DNA of 64,000 nucleotides from Daejeonella oryzae DSM 19973 (lineage in GTDB: Bacteria; Bacteroidota; Bacteroidia; Sphingobacteriales; Sphingobacteriaceae). Below the pieces are notes generated by a model. That model ran no database searches. It was not told the origin of the DNA and saw only the letters and a program-made list of their open reading frames with translations. Made by a program: the position numbers and the translations under genes. The stretch is from assembly GCF_000422945.1 (NCBI RefSeq), contig NZ_AUHA01000006.1:186001-250000 (forward strand), in the 5' to 3' direction. Shown here piece after piece: positions 52,625 to 61,643 of this stretch (position 1 is its first letter; each line of letters begins with the position of its first letter).

Positions 52625-53761
52625 ATGCGTGTTTATTTTGATAATGCTGCTACCACTCCGGTAGATAAAGAAGTATTAAAGGAGATGTACCAGGTTATGG
52701 AAACCCATTATGGAAATCCATCTTCCATTCATGCCCATGGGCGTGAGGTACGCACTATTATCGAGAAGGCACGTAAAACAGTTGCAGCACTTTTGCATAC
52801 CTCACCTTCGCAGATATTTTTTACATCTGGTGGAACGGAAGCCGATAATACGGCTATACGCTGCGGAATAGTTGATTACGGAATTAAGCACGCTATTACT
52901 ACTCGTATAGAGCATCATGCAGTTGTTCATACTCTTGAAAATTTAGAAAAAAGCGGATTAATTAAATTGAGTTTCCTGGATGTGGATCAGAAAGGGAATG
53001 CCGATTTAAATCAGCTGGAAGAATTATTAAAGAACAATGAGCGCAGTTTTGTTTCTTTAATGCATGCCAATAATGAAATTGGAACCATTACCGATATCCA
53101 AAAGGCCGGAGAAATCTGTGAGCAATATAATGCCATTTTTCATTGCGATACGGTGCAAACAATGGGTCATTATTTACACGATCTCAGCAAGCTGAAAGTC
53201 CACTTTTTAGTTTGTGCTGCTCATAAGTTACATGGACCGAAAGGGGTTGGCTTTTTATATATCAACCAGAATATCAAAATAAAACCAATGATTTATGGCG
53301 GATCACAGGAGCGCAACATGCGTGGCGGAACAGAAAATGTTTACGGAATTGTGGGTTTGGCAAAATCTTTAGAACTGGCCTATCAGGATATGGATGAGCA
53401 TCAGGCTCATATCCAGGGATTAAAAACCTATATGATGCAGCAACTTCAGGAAAACATTCCCGGCATTGAATTTAACGGAGAAACGGATCCTGATAAGAGT
53501 TTGTATACCGTTCTGAATGTTTCTTTCCCGGAGATGGATATGGCCGAAATGCTTCTTTTCAGCCTGGATATTGCCGGTATTTCTGCCTCCGGAGGCAGCG
53601 CCTGCAGTTCAGGAACAAATATTGGATCGCACGTATTAACAGGCATCCGGGCAAATCCAAACCGTCCGGCCGTTCGTTTTTCGTTCAGTAAATTTAATAC
53701 GAGGGACGAAGTTGATTATGTGGTAGAGAAGGTGAAAGAAATTTGTCTGGAAAAAGCATAG
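52625..53761 (+). CDS. Cysteine desulfurase, IscS/NifS type
   Basis: This 378-residue PLP enzyme removes sulfur from cysteine for Fe-S and thio-cofactor synthesis. It starts 'MRVYFDNAATTPVDKEV'. PLP Lys is in 'CAAHKLHGPKGVGFLY' and the cofactor His and Asp in 'AIFHCDTVQTMGH'. The persulfide Cys loop is 'SGGSACSSGTNIGSHVL', with the class I spacing. No iscU or suf gene is adjacent. It follows glmM by 52 nt and could be co-transcribed. Confidence 0.95.
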   Translation: MRVYFDNAATTPVDKEVLKEMYQVMETHYGNPSSIHAHGREVRTIIEKARKTVAALLHTSPSQIFFTSGGTEADNTAIRCGIVDYGIKHAITTRIEHHAVVHTLENLEKSGLIKLSFLDVDQKGNADLNQLEELLKNNERSFVSLMHANNEIGTITDIQKAGEICEQYNAIFHCDTVQTMGHYLHDLSKLKVHFLVCAAHKLHGPKGVGFLYINQNIKIKPMIYGGSQERNMRGGTENVYGIVGLAKSLELAYQDMDEHQAHIQGLKTYMMQQLQENIPGIEFNGETDPDKSLYTVLNVSFPEMDMAEMLLFSLDIAGISASGGSACSSGTNIGSHVLTGIRANPNRPAVRFSFSKFNTRDEVDYVVEKVKEICLEKA

Positions 53762-53842
53762 CAAAGTTTTATAAAATCGAAATCAATTTCCATAGAGTTT
53801 TGTTCTAATAGTACAATATCGTACAGCTTTAAAATTTATATT

Positions 53843-54070
53843 ATGGAAAATGAAAATTTAAATCCCGATAATAAAACTCCTCAGGAACTGGAAGAAATAA
53901 AAAGGAAGAAATTAGAATCAGAAAATAAGGACGCATCTGAAAATGTAACCACTAAGGAGGAAATAGAAGATATTACTAAAGTTTCTCATGATCGTGGCTC
54001 TCCTCATTCTCAACCTTCCCGCACACACGATAAAGCATTTGGAACCGATCATGAACCCGGAACCATATAA
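53843..54070 (+). CDS. Small hydrophilic protein, FGTDHEPGTI-tail family (copy 1)
   Basis: This 75-residue protein is very hydrophilic (Glu/Lys/Asn-rich) with no signal or Cys. It begins 'MENENLNPDNKTPQELEEIK' and ends 'KAFGTDHEPGTI'. The next gene encodes a paralog sharing both ends while the middle differs, so the ends are under selection. Such composition suggests a disordered or stress-type protein. The function is unknown. It has its own terminator. Confidence 0.75.
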   Translation: MENENLNPDNKTPQELEEIKRKKLESENKDASENVTTKEEIEDITKVSHDRGSPHSQPSRTHDKAFGTDHEPGTI

Positions 54071-54076
54071 AAAGTT

Positions 54077-54100
54077 AAAGAGCCGAAAGGCTCTTTTTTA
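54077..54100 (+). terminator. Rho-independent terminator
   Basis: AAAGAGCC-GAAA-GGCTCTTT, a GNRA-capped hairpin followed by T-run, 6 nt after copy 1. Confidence 0.88.
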
Positions 54101-54216
54101 TTTTCAACGGAAAATTATGAACTGAAAATGAATCCTTTATATGCAGATAATTTAAACCAAATTATCTTTTTGGTCGTTTTATAGATAATGAATTAATAAG
54201 TTTTAAAACTACTGCT

Positions 54217-54402
54217 ATGGAAAATGAAAATTCAAAATCTGATATTAAAACTGATGCGGAATTGGAAGAACTGAAAAAACAGAGTGCATCAGAAAAAAAA
54301 GGTAAGCATAAAGTTAGCAGGGATCATGATTTTACTCATACACATCCAACCCATGCCAAGCATAAATCTTTCGGAACGGATCATGAACCCGGTACCATAT
54401 GA
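54217..54402 (+). CDS. Small hydrophilic protein, FGTDHEPGTI-tail family (copy 2)
   Basis: This 61-residue paralog of the preceding gene starts 'MENENSKSDIKTDAELEELK' and ends 'KSFGTDHEPGTI', with a His/Thr-rich segment before the tail ('HDFTHTHPTHAKHK'). The His-rich part could bind metal. A separate 5' region and terminator show the two copies are separate transcription units rather than a simple bicistron. Confidence 0.75.
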   Translation: MENENSKSDIKTDAELEELKKQSASEKKGKHKVSRDHDFTHTHPTHAKHKSFGTDHEPGTI

Positions 54403-54411
54403 GTTTGAACA

Positions 54412-54436
54412 GGGAGCCGGAGCAGCTCCTTTTTTA
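54412..54436 (+). terminator. Rho-independent terminator
   Basis: GGGAGC pairs with GCTCCT across a 7-nt loop (54412-54430), followed by a T-run, 9 nt after copy 2. Confidence 0.75.
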
Positions 54437-54555
54437 ATGGTTTAAAAGTATAATTATTTACAAAAATTAAATTATCTTCAATAATAATAAAACAATAGGC
54501 AGGTGCTTAAGTGTTTAGCTAATAATTGTTTAATAACCATCTCAACAAAAAAAAC

Positions 54556-54900
54556 ATGGCCACATTTAATTTTTTTAGCTTAAATGATCAGGAGGAGACT
54601 TTAAGTAATTGTATTAACCTATTGACCCCTTATATGGAGATTGCTGATGCTGCCATACCTGAGATCAAATCAGAAACCCTTCTTCGGGATGAGGAATTTC
54701 TGACACACGGAGCTGTTTTTCCCTCAGAAATGCTGAATATTAACCTGATGCCCGGTCCGGGAGATGAGGATGATGATGATGACGACGATGAATTAATTCC
54801 GGTGAAAGATGATGATGAGGATGATGTAGACCTTTTCGAAGATGATGAAGAACCCTTGAATATTGACGATGATGAGGACGATGACGATGATACTTTTTAA
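54556..54900 (+). CDS. Polyacidic small protein, 114 aa
   Basis: The start is ATG 54556 ('MATFNFFSLNDQEETLSNCI'). An ordinary N-terminal half (about 1-70) leads into an extremely acidic tail (about 72-112), where Asp and Glu make up most positions in runs of up to seven Asp. The GAT/GAC/GAG codons in the tail look like slippage-prone repeats. No signal peptide. The tail could bind cations or mimic nucleic acid. No family recognised. Confidence 0.7.
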   Translation: MATFNFFSLNDQEETLSNCINLLTPYMEIADAAIPEIKSETLLRDEEFLTHGAVFPSEMLNINLMPGPGDEDDDDDDDELIPVKDDDEDDVDLFEDDEEPLNIDDDEDDDDDTF

Positions 54901-54945
54901 AATCATAGTCAATCATTAAATCCCTTAAACAAATAATATAATTTT

Positions 54946-54971
54946 AAAAAAGCTCCATTTGGGGCTTTTTT
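54946..54971. terminator. Terminator between convergent genes
   Basis: AAAAAAGCTCC-ATTT-GGGGCTTTTTT (one G-U pair) ends the polyacidic gene. Its T-run reaches the stop codon of the convergent nuclease gene. Confidence 0.8.
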
Positions 54972-55927
54972 TAGTCCAAAATTATTCCCTGAAGTTCAAA
55001 GTCTAAAGAACGATCTTCAACTGCGTTGCGTGAAAGTAGTTTAGATACTTCTATGCGTTTATAAATAATTTCCCGTGCATCATCATTTTCATATGGAAAA
55101 TGGACCCCTTTAGTTTTAAAGCCCATTCCTGAAATCTTCTTGATCATTTTTACATTTACCTGGAAAGTACCGGCTTTTTTAAAATCCATAAAATATTCTT
55201 CTTTAGAAGGTATTTTAAACGGTTCCGTAATTTCAATGGTTTTATCCTTTATGAGCAGTTGTTTGTGGCTCATCATAAAACCAACGCAGGTTAATCCATG
55301 GGTCCCTTTAAAATAAATTACTTTCCAGAATGCACAGGGAATACGAACTGTTTCTCCATTTACTTTGTGAATAAAAATAGGGTCATTATCCTTGAGTACT
55401 GGTCCGGTCATAACTGAAACGTGCAGATTATGGATGTCAGCCTGAGTTTTTAAAATATACTGCTCTAATAGTTTCCATGCTCCTTTATTTAAAAGTGAAT
55501 GCTGGGGTACGCAATTTGTAAAATAAAATGTGTCTTTGGCAGCCTGTAATTTTTCATCCTCAGAACCCCACAAAATTTCCTGAAAACTGGTTAAATGTCC
55601 CTGATCAAAATCGTTTTTTGATTGCCCGGATACAGATTTTACTGCATGATATAACTCATTCCCAAACTGAGAATTTTCGGTTAAATGAATAGTGTCTTTA
55701 ATAAAATTTCCTTTCCGAATTATAGGCTGCCACGTATTGCCATCAACATTGGAGGCGCTGATTATGGCAAATTTCCGCTCCTTATGCATCACGATGCTGT
55801 GATGAGTATATTTTATTTCAAATTGCTTTGTGTTTTTTAGTCCTGTTCTTTGTGAAGAAAGTTTTCTGGACATGCGTGGAAGTGGAACTGTGAAGCCTTT
55901 AATAAAGTTGCGCTTATATCCTTTCAT
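54971..55927 (-). CDS. DNA/RNA non-specific endonuclease (betabetaalpha-Me/NUC1 family) with variant motif
   Basis: This 318-residue protein of the NUC1 family keeps 'FDQGHLTS' with catalytic His111, Asn138 in 'FYFTNCVPQHSLLNKGAW' and the following 'LLEQYIL'. The usual Asp-Arg-Gly-His reads Asp-Gln-Gly-His (Gln109). Upstream blocks 'YTHHSIVMHKERKFAIISAS' and 'NVDGNTW' match the family. There is no signal peptide, unlike secreted nucleases. The protein is either an altered or an impaired nuclease. A terminator of accD lies upstream, so it has its own promoter. Confidence 0.82.
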   Translation of the reverse strand: MKGYKRNFIKGFTVPLPRMSRKLSSQRTGLKNTKQFEIKYTHHSIVMHKERKFAIISASNVDGNTWQPIIRKGNFIKDTIHLTENSQFGNELYHAVKSVSGQSKNDFDQGHLTSFQEILWGSEDEKLQAAKDTFYFTNCVPQHSLLNKGAWKLLEQYILKTQADIHNLHVSVMTGPVLKDNDPIFIHKVNGETVRIPCAFWKVIYFKGTHGLTCVGFMMSHKQLLIKDKTIEITEPFKIPSKEEYFMDFKKAGTFQVNVKMIKKISGMGFKTKGVHFPYENDDAREIIYKRIEVSKLLSRNAVEDRSLDFELQGIILD

Positions 55928-55987
55928 AATCAGGTCTTTAACCTAATATCAGGAATTAAAGGCTAAAAGTCAATTTCCGGGAAAAGC

Positions 55988-56020
55988 AAAAGCCTGATGC
56001 TTTTTTAAGATCAGGCTTTT
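55988..56020 (-). terminator. Terminator of accD
   Basis: On the minus strand AAAAGCCTGAT pairs with ATCAGGCTTTT (arms 56020-56010 and 55998-55988) and the T-run follows, 28 nt after the accD stop. Confidence 0.82.
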
Positions 56021-56048
56021 AATAAATTTGATATAACCAGATGGAAAT

Positions 56049-56894
56049 TTAATTTTTCATCATTTTCAGAAAAGTAGTCAGCTTTTCCTTCATTTTTCTT
56101 CGGTCTACAATGAAATCCAGAAATCCATGTTCCTGAACAAATTCTGCAGTTTGAAAACCTTTCGGCAAATCTTTCTTAATAGTTTCTTTAATTACTCGCG
56201 GTCCGGCAAACCCTATTAATGCGCCCGGCTCTGAAATATTAATATCGCCCAGCATAGCATATGAAGCCGTTACACCACCAGTTGTAGGATCTGTTAATAA
56301 AGAGATGTAAGGTATTTTCGCCTGACTTAACAGCGCCAGTTTTGCCGAGGTTTTAGCCATTTGCATTAAAGAAAAAGCCGCTTCCATCATTCGTGCACCT
56401 CCTGATTTTGAGATCATCATGAATGGGATTTTATGCTTGATGCTGTAATCAATAGAACGGGCAATTTTTTCTCCAACAACCGAACCCATAGAGCCGCCTA
56501 TGAAATTAAAATCCATGCAGGCAATCACCAGATCCTGATCATTTATTTTACCTACTCCGGCACGGATTGCATCATTTAAACCGGTTTTAATATAACTTTC
56601 TTCTAAACGTTGGGTGTAAGCCTTACTATCCTGAAAATGCAAGGGGTCGCCGGAGCGAAGATTGGCGAACAACTCAGTATATTCATTATTATCAAAAAGT
56701 ATTGAAAAATACTCTTTAGAACCTATACGTAAATGGTAGTTGCAATATTGGCAAACGTAGTTATTTTCTACCTGCTCGGCATAATGCAACGCTTTTTTGC
56801 ATGAAGGGCATTTATTCCACATGCCATCCGGTGCTTCTTTTTTATCTTCTGTAGAAGTTATAATCCCTTTTTTATCTCTCTTGAACCAGGCCAT
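56049..56894 (-). CDS. accD: Acetyl-CoA carboxylase carboxyltransferase subunit beta
   Basis: This is the beta subunit of the carboxyltransferase that makes malonyl-CoA for fatty-acid synthesis. The 281 residues have an N-terminal zinc ribbon ('[12 protein letters not shown]', '[10 protein letters not shown]') that binds nucleic acid and substrate. The crotonase-fold body follows, with '[15 protein letters not shown]', '[18 protein letters not shown]' and '[16 protein letters not shown]'. Oxyanion glycines are in place. The alpha subunit gene is not in the window. Confidence 0.96.
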   Translation of the reverse strand: MAWFKRDKKGIITSTEDKKEAPDGMWNKCPSCKKALHYAEQVENNYVCQYCNYHLRIGSKEYFSILFDNNEYTELFANLRSGDPLHFQDSKAYTQRLEESYIKTGLNDAIRAGVGKINDQDLVIACMDFNFIGGSMGSVVGEKIARSIDYSIKHKIPFMMISKSGGARMMEAAFSLMQMAKTSAKLALLSQAKIPYISLLTDPTTGGVTASYAMLGDINISEPGALIGFAGPRVIKETIKKDLPKGFQTAEFVQEHGFLDFIVDRRKMKEKLTTFLKMMKN

Positions 56895-57137
56895 TTTATT
56901 GGATAAGTGAAGCTACAAAGAAACAAAAATTTTGAGAACCTTGTATGTATATAATCCCGACAGGAAAATGCCTGCATTAAAAATATACTTTAGAAAGTTT
57001 TGCTTTTATTAACTTGTGCCCGATCAGTAATTTCAACACATCTTATAAATTCAGATGTTATTATTGAAATCAATTTAGAGCATCTGCTTGCTGTTTGAAT
57101 AAAATTTATAATTTCGATATAATTTAAATTAAACCAC

Positions 57138-58217
57138 ATGGATCTTAAAAATTACAAAGGCGTTTTACATGGCGATTCTGTACAGGAATTGTTTGAAATA
57201 GCTAAAAAGCATCAGTTTGCTTTGCCTGCAGTAAACGTAATTAATACTAATTCTATAAATGCAGTAATGGAAACTGCCAAAGCTGTAAACTCTCCGGTTA
57301 TCATTCAGTTATCTAATGGGGGAGCTCAGTTTTATGCCGGAAAATCTCTTAATAATGATGGTTTACAAGCCTGCATTTTAGGCGGCGTTTCAGCAGCACA
57401 GCACGTTCATTTATTAGCCGAGCATTATGGAGTTGCAGTTATTCTGCATACAGACCATGCCGCTAAGAAATTACTTCCATGGATAGATGGTTTATTGGAT
57501 CACGGGGAAAAATTCTTTGCCCAGCACGGTAAGCCTTTATATTCATCTCATATGCTTGATCTTTCTGAAGAGCCAATTGAAGAAAATATCGAGATCAGTA
57601 AGAAATACCTGGAGCGCATGCGTGCAATGGGAATGACGCTAGAGATTGAATTAGGCGTAACAGGCGGCGAGGAAGATGGAGTAGATAATACAGAGGTGGA
57701 TAGCTCCAAGCTATACACACAGCCTTCTGAAGTAGCTTATGCTTATAAAGAGCTGATTACTGTGAGTGATAAGTTTACCGTTGCTGCTGCTTTTGGAAAT
57801 GTTCACGGGGTTTATAAGCCGGGTAATGTAAAGTTGCAGCCTGTAATTTTGAAAAACTCTCAGGATTATGTGCGCAAGGAGTTCAATATAAATGCTGAAA
57901 AGCCGGTAAATTTTGTTTTCCACGGAGGCTCAGGCTCAACTCAGGAAGAAATTCGCGAAGCAATTTCTTACGGAGCTATCAAAATGAATATTGATACAGA
58001 TATGCAATGGGCATTCTGGGAAGGCATTAACGAATATTATAAAAGCAAAAAGGATTATTTACAAAGTCAGATTGGAAACCCTGATGGTGCAGATTCTCCA
58101 AATAAAAAATATTATGATCCGCGTGTTTGGTTACGCAAAGGCGAGGAGAATTTCGTGAAGCGTTTAACTCAGGCATTTGACGATCTGAACTGTTTGAACG
58201 TAAACGACAGGCTTTAA
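57138..58217 (+). CDS. fbaA: Class II fructose-bisphosphate aldolase
   Basis: This 359-residue zinc enzyme cleaves fructose-1,6-bisphosphate in glycolysis. Zinc His and catalytic Asp lie in 'VILHTDHAAKK'; further ligands are in 'EIELGVTGGEEDGVDN' and 'VFHGGSGSTQEEIREAISYG'. 'FGNVHGVYKPGN' is also conserved. The length fits the E. coli-like class IIA group. It is monocistronic with a hairpin downstream. Confidence 0.96.
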   Translation: MDLKNYKGVLHGDSVQELFEIAKKHQFALPAVNVINTNSINAVMETAKAVNSPVIIQLSNGGAQFYAGKSLNNDGLQACILGGVSAAQHVHLLAEHYGVAVILHTDHAAKKLLPWIDGLLDHGEKFFAQHGKPLYSSHMLDLSEEPIEENIEISKKYLERMRAMGMTLEIELGVTGGEEDGVDNTEVDSSKLYTQPSEVAYAYKELITVSDKFTVAAAFGNVHGVYKPGNVKLQPVILKNSQDYVRKEFNINAEKPVNFVFHGGSGSTQEEIREAISYGAIKMNIDTDMQWAFWEGINEYYKSKKDYLQSQIGNPDGADSPNKKYYDPRVWLRKGEENFVKRLTQAFDDLNCLNVNDRL

Positions 58218-58227
58218 TAAAAATTAA

Positions 58228-58259
58228 TATAATCCCGCATATTCCTTTGCGGGATTATA
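58228..58259 (+). terminator. Terminator of fbaA
   Basis: TATAATCCCGCA and TGCGGGATTATA form a 12-bp stem with an 8-nt loop; the T-tract is weak. Confidence 0.7.
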
Positions 58260-58305
58260 TTCTAATGCATTGTAAACAGTTCTATAACAACCGGAAATAA
58301 CTGCA

Positions 58306-58956
58306 ATGGACAAAAAAAAGAATACAAATTTTTTTGAACACTTTGCGAACCGCATGACTGCTTTTACAGGCAGTTCCTATGCGTTTATTACCGCAGTTAC
58401 CATTGTGATTTTATGGGCTTTTACCGGACCTGTGTTTGATTTCTCTGAGACATGGCAACTGGTAATTAATACCGGAACTACCATTATTACTTTTTTAATG
58501 GTATTTCTCATTCAGAAAACCCAGAACAAAGATTCAAAAGCTATCCAGCTTAAATTAAATGAGTTGATTGCTGCCAATGCAAAGGCAAGTAACAGAATGG
58601 TGGATATTGAGGATCTTACAGAAGAGGAATTGGATGAAATTCACGAGTTTTATAAGAAGCTTTCTGCATTAACCAAAAAAGAAATCGACATACATCAGTC
58701 GCATTCTATTGATGCTGCCGAGAAAATTCACCGGATAAAAAAAATAAATTCTCCGGCAGCGGAACCTAAACCCGGAAAGATATTTCATCAAAAAAAAAAT
58801 GATCCGGCTGTTAATCCTAGCACAAAGGCTCAGCCATCCAGCACTGAAATCAAGCAGGCCAGTCCGGCTGCTGAAAACACTAAAAAAAGAAGGAACTATT
58901 CGGGCCGCTCTAAAAATAAAATAACACCCCCAACAAATGATTCAAAAGAAGATTGA
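58306..58956 (+). CDS. Low-affinity iron permease-like protein with charged C-terminal extension
   Basis: The first 130 of 216 residues match the bacterial iron-permease-like family: 'FFEHFANRMTAFTGSSYAFI', helix 'VTIVILWAFTGPVF', helix 'TTIITFLMVFLIQKTQNKDS' and 'AIQLKLNELIAAN'. Only two helices are present, so transport by itself is doubtful. About 80 further residues are Lys/Ala/Pro/Ser-rich and probably disordered, which is longer than usual. Its end overlaps the GNAT gene by 20 bp. Confidence 0.82.
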   Translation: MDKKKNTNFFEHFANRMTAFTGSSYAFITAVTIVILWAFTGPVFDFSETWQLVINTGTTIITFLMVFLIQKTQNKDSKAIQLKLNELIAANAKASNRMVDIEDLTEEELDEIHEFYKKLSALTKKEIDIHQSHSIDAAEKIHRIKKINSPAAEPKPGKIFHQKKNDPAVNPSTKAQPSSTEIKQASPAAENTKKRRNYSGRSKNKITPPTNDSKED

Positions 58957-59368
58957 CGCTTTTAAAGTTTCTGAAAAAAATGATCTGGATAAAGTTTTCG
59001 CAATTCGCAAAGAGGTTTTTGTAGTAGAACAAAACTGCCCACCAGAGCTCGAATGGGAATTTGAAGAAGAGTCAACCCATTTTCTGGCAACAGTAAATAA
59101 TGAACCCGCCGGAGCCGCACGATGGCGTAAAACTTCAAAAGGATTTAAACTGGAACGTTTCGCCGTTTTAAAAGAACATCGCAAAATAGGCGTAGGGCCT
59201 CTGCTTGTTAAAACGGTGCTGTCAGATCTTCCCCCGGATGCGGATTTTATTTATCTGCATGCTCAATTACTGGCGATGAGCCTGTATGAAAAGTTTGGTT
59301 TTATAAAGGAAGGCGAGCAGTTTGAAGAGGCCGGTATTCAGCATTATACCATGGTTCTCAGGAAATAA
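58937..59368 (+). CDS. GNAT-family N-acetyltransferase
   Basis: This 143-residue acetyl-CoA-dependent transferase has motif 'LERFAVLKEHRKIGVGPLLV' (variant of the Q/RxxGxG/A loop) and the C-terminal strand 'SLYEKFGFIKEGEQF'. The acceptor is unknown. Similar proteins are often annotated ElaA-like. It overlaps the iron-permease-like gene by 20 bp, so both are made from one mRNA, and it is convergent with the HMG-CoA lyase gene. Confidence 0.9.
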   Translation: MIQKKIDAFKVSEKNDLDKVFAIRKEVFVVEQNCPPELEWEFEEESTHFLATVNNEPAGAARWRKTSKGFKLERFAVLKEHRKIGVGPLLVKTVLSDLPPDADFIYLHAQLLAMSLYEKFGFIKEGEQFEEAGIQHYTMVLRK

Positions 59369-59405
59369 ATTATTCTGGATTAAGTGCCATAACCCGGAAG
59401 TCACG

Positions 59406-60263
59406 CTATTTATTCTGTTGGAATACTTCTTCCGAAAATTCCATAGCTTCATGCCATTTATCCATATCCAGATTTAATATTTCATTTTTACTTTCCAGGA
59501 AACTGATAATATTTTCTGTGGCTATATTACCGGTTAAGTTATCAGAGGCCATTGGGCAGCCGCCGTATCCTTTTAAGGCACTGTCAAAACGTTTGCAGCC
59601 GCTTAAATAAGCAGCCTCAATTTTTTCTTTCCAGGAAGCAGAGGTGCTATGTAAATGAACTCCAAATTCAACGTCTGAAAATCTCTTTACCAGGTGTGGG
59701 AATAGATAATTGATGTTTTCAGGTGTGGAAACTCCTGTTGTATCTGCAAGTGAAATGATTTTTACTCCCCGGTTTACCAGTTCTTCTGCCAGTTCTTCCA
59801 CAATCTCATGACTCCATGCATCCCCGTAAGGATTTCCAAATCCCATTGAAAGATAAACCACAGCCGTTTTTTGGTGAATACAGCAAAGTCTTATTAATTC
59901 ATCAACAGTGTGTAATGATTGCTTAATACCTGAATTGGTGTTACGCTGCTGAAAAGTTTCGGATACCGAAAATGGAAATCCCAGATAATTAATTTGAGGA
60001 TGCAAAAGCGCATTTTCTACTCCGCGGATGTTAGCTACAATAGCCAGTAATTTGGTAGGCGTAGAATGAAGGTCCAGTTGTTCTAAAACCTCTACCGTAT
60101 CTTTTAACTGCGGAATGGCTTTAGGCGAAACAAAGCTTCCAAAATCTATGGTGTCAAATCCTACTTTTAATAGTAAATTGATGTATTCGGCTTTAATATC
60201 TGTTGGAATAAAATCATGCAATCCCTGCATTGCATCACGCGGACACTCTATAATTTTGATCAT
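59406..60263 (-). CDS. Hydroxymethylglutaryl-CoA lyase
   Basis: This 285-residue TIM barrel cleaves HMG-CoA to acetoacetate and acetyl-CoA, the last step of leucine degradation. 'ECPRDAMQGL' has the catalytic Arg and metal Asp. 'FGVHLHSTSASWKEK' has the metal His pair, and 'GYGGCPMASDNLTGN' has the active-site Cys and Asn. All are intact. It lies 28 nt after the NDH-2 gene on the same strand and is probably co-transcribed with it. Confidence 0.94.
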   Translation of the reverse strand: MIKIIECPRDAMQGLHDFIPTDIKAEYINLLLKVGFDTIDFGSFVSPKAIPQLKDTVEVLEQLDLHSTPTKLLAIVANIRGVENALLHPQINYLGFPFSVSETFQQRNTNSGIKQSLHTVDELIRLCCIHQKTAVVYLSMGFGNPYGDAWSHEIVEELAEELVNRGVKIISLADTTGVSTPENINYLFPHLVKRFSDVEFGVHLHSTSASWKEKIEAAYLSGCKRFDSALKGYGGCPMASDNLTGNIATENIISFLESKNEILNLDMDKWHEAMEFSEEVFQQNK

Positions 60264-60291
60264 GATTTATATTTTTAGAGATACTAAGGTA

Positions 60292-61599
60292 TTATTTTGC
60301 CAGGGGATCTTCAGTCATTGATTCTCGGCTAAATCTTCTGATAATTAATCGGGTGCCCCGGTCAAAACTAAAGTAACTCCAAACCCAGTTAACAAAGGTT
60401 ACCACTTTATTTCTGAACCCAACCAATGACATTAAGTGAACAAACATCCATACAAACCAGGCAAAAACTCCCTGGAAACGGATTTTGCCAATATCAACAA
60501 CCGCTTTGTTTCTTCCAACGGTGGCCATTGACCCTTTATCATTGTATTTAAAAGGTTCAGGCTGCTGATTATTTATAATCTTAAGAAGGTTTTTTGCCAG
60601 CGTTTTTCCCTGCTGAATAGCTGCGGGAGCAACTCCAGGATGACCATTCGGATATTCATCGCTTACCATTGCAGCCACGTCTCCCAGAGCATAAATACAA
60701 TCCAATGAGGGGATTTTATTGAACTCGTCTACCCTTATTCTTCCTCCGCGTACCAGCATATCCGGAGAGATTCCATCAATTATGCTGCCTTTCACTCCTG
60801 CAGACCATAATACGTTTTTGGAAGGAATTGACTGCCCGCTTGAAAGCGATATCTGCTTTCCGTCATAACCCAGTACCCTCACATTAGTTAAAACGGTTAC
60901 GCCCATTTCTTCCAAGAAATCTTTGGCCTTGCGGGAAGCAGTTGCCGACATGGATCCCAGTAAATCAGGCGAACCTTCAATAAGGTATATATCCATATTA
61001 TTAATGTCCAGCTCGGGATAATCGTTGGGCAAAACATGCATTTTTAATTCAGCCAGAGCTCCGGATAATTCAACTCCCGTGGGTCCGCCGCCAACTACCA
61101 CAAAATTCATTAATGAATCTTTGATGTGTGCGTCCTGTTCAATCAGGGCTTCCTCCATATTCTGGAGAATCATACTTCGTAAATTAAGCGCCTCGGGAAT
61201 GGTTTTCATAGCCATGCTATAATGTTCCACCTCTTTCTGACCAAAAAAATTAGTGTCAGAACCGGTAGCCAATACCAGGTAATCATACTTTATATCGCCA
61301 ATACTGGTTTCAAGAATTTTGCGCTCAGGAATAACTTTTTGAACTTCAGCAACCCTGAAGGTGAAGTTTTTATATCCTTTAAAAATTTTTCGTAATGGAA
61401 AAGCTATTGAATCAGCTTCTAAACCGCCGGTAGCAACCTGGTAAAGTAAAGGCTGAAATGTATGATAATTATGCCTGTCGAGCATTAAAACCTGTACATC
61501 TTTATTTTTTAGTCTTTTAGCTAACTCTATTCCCCCAAATCCCCCGCCAACAATTACTATTCTGGGCTGGGCACTAACAGGTAAGGATTTTTCGGCCAT
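60292..61599 (-). CDS. ndh: Type II NADH dehydrogenase (NDH-2)
   Basis: This 435-residue, single-subunit FAD enzyme passes electrons from NADH to quinone without proton pumping. FAD motif 'IVIVGGGFGGIELAKRL', NAD motif 'FVVVGGGPTGVELSGALAEL', 'LVLATGSDTNFFG' and the second FAD block 'CIYALGDVAAM' are present. The C-terminal amphipathic segment 'AWFVWMFVHLMSLVGFRNKV' is the membrane anchor typical of the family. The ferredoxin gene lies 44 nt upstream. Confidence 0.94.
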   Translation of the reverse strand: MAEKSLPVSAQPRIVIVGGGFGGIELAKRLKNKDVQVLMLDRHNYHTFQPLLYQVATGGLEADSIAFPLRKIFKGYKNFTFRVAEVQKVIPERKILETSIGDIKYDYLVLATGSDTNFFGQKEVEHYSMAMKTIPEALNLRSMILQNMEEALIEQDAHIKDSLMNFVVVGGGPTGVELSGALAELKMHVLPNDYPELDINNMDIYLIEGSPDLLGSMSATASRKAKDFLEEMGVTVLTNVRVLGYDGKQISLSSGQSIPSKNVLWSAGVKGSIIDGISPDMLVRGGRIRVDEFNKIPSLDCIYALGDVAAMVSDEYPNGHPGVAPAAIQQGKTLAKNLLKIINNQQPEPFKYNDKGSMATVGRNKAVVDIGKIRFQGVFAWFVWMFVHLMSLVGFRNKVVTFVNWVWSYFSFDRGTRLIIRRFSRESMTEDPLAK

Positions 61600-61643
61600 A
61601 ATCTTTGATTAAAATTCTGTGCAGATTAAACGCTGTACAGGTA

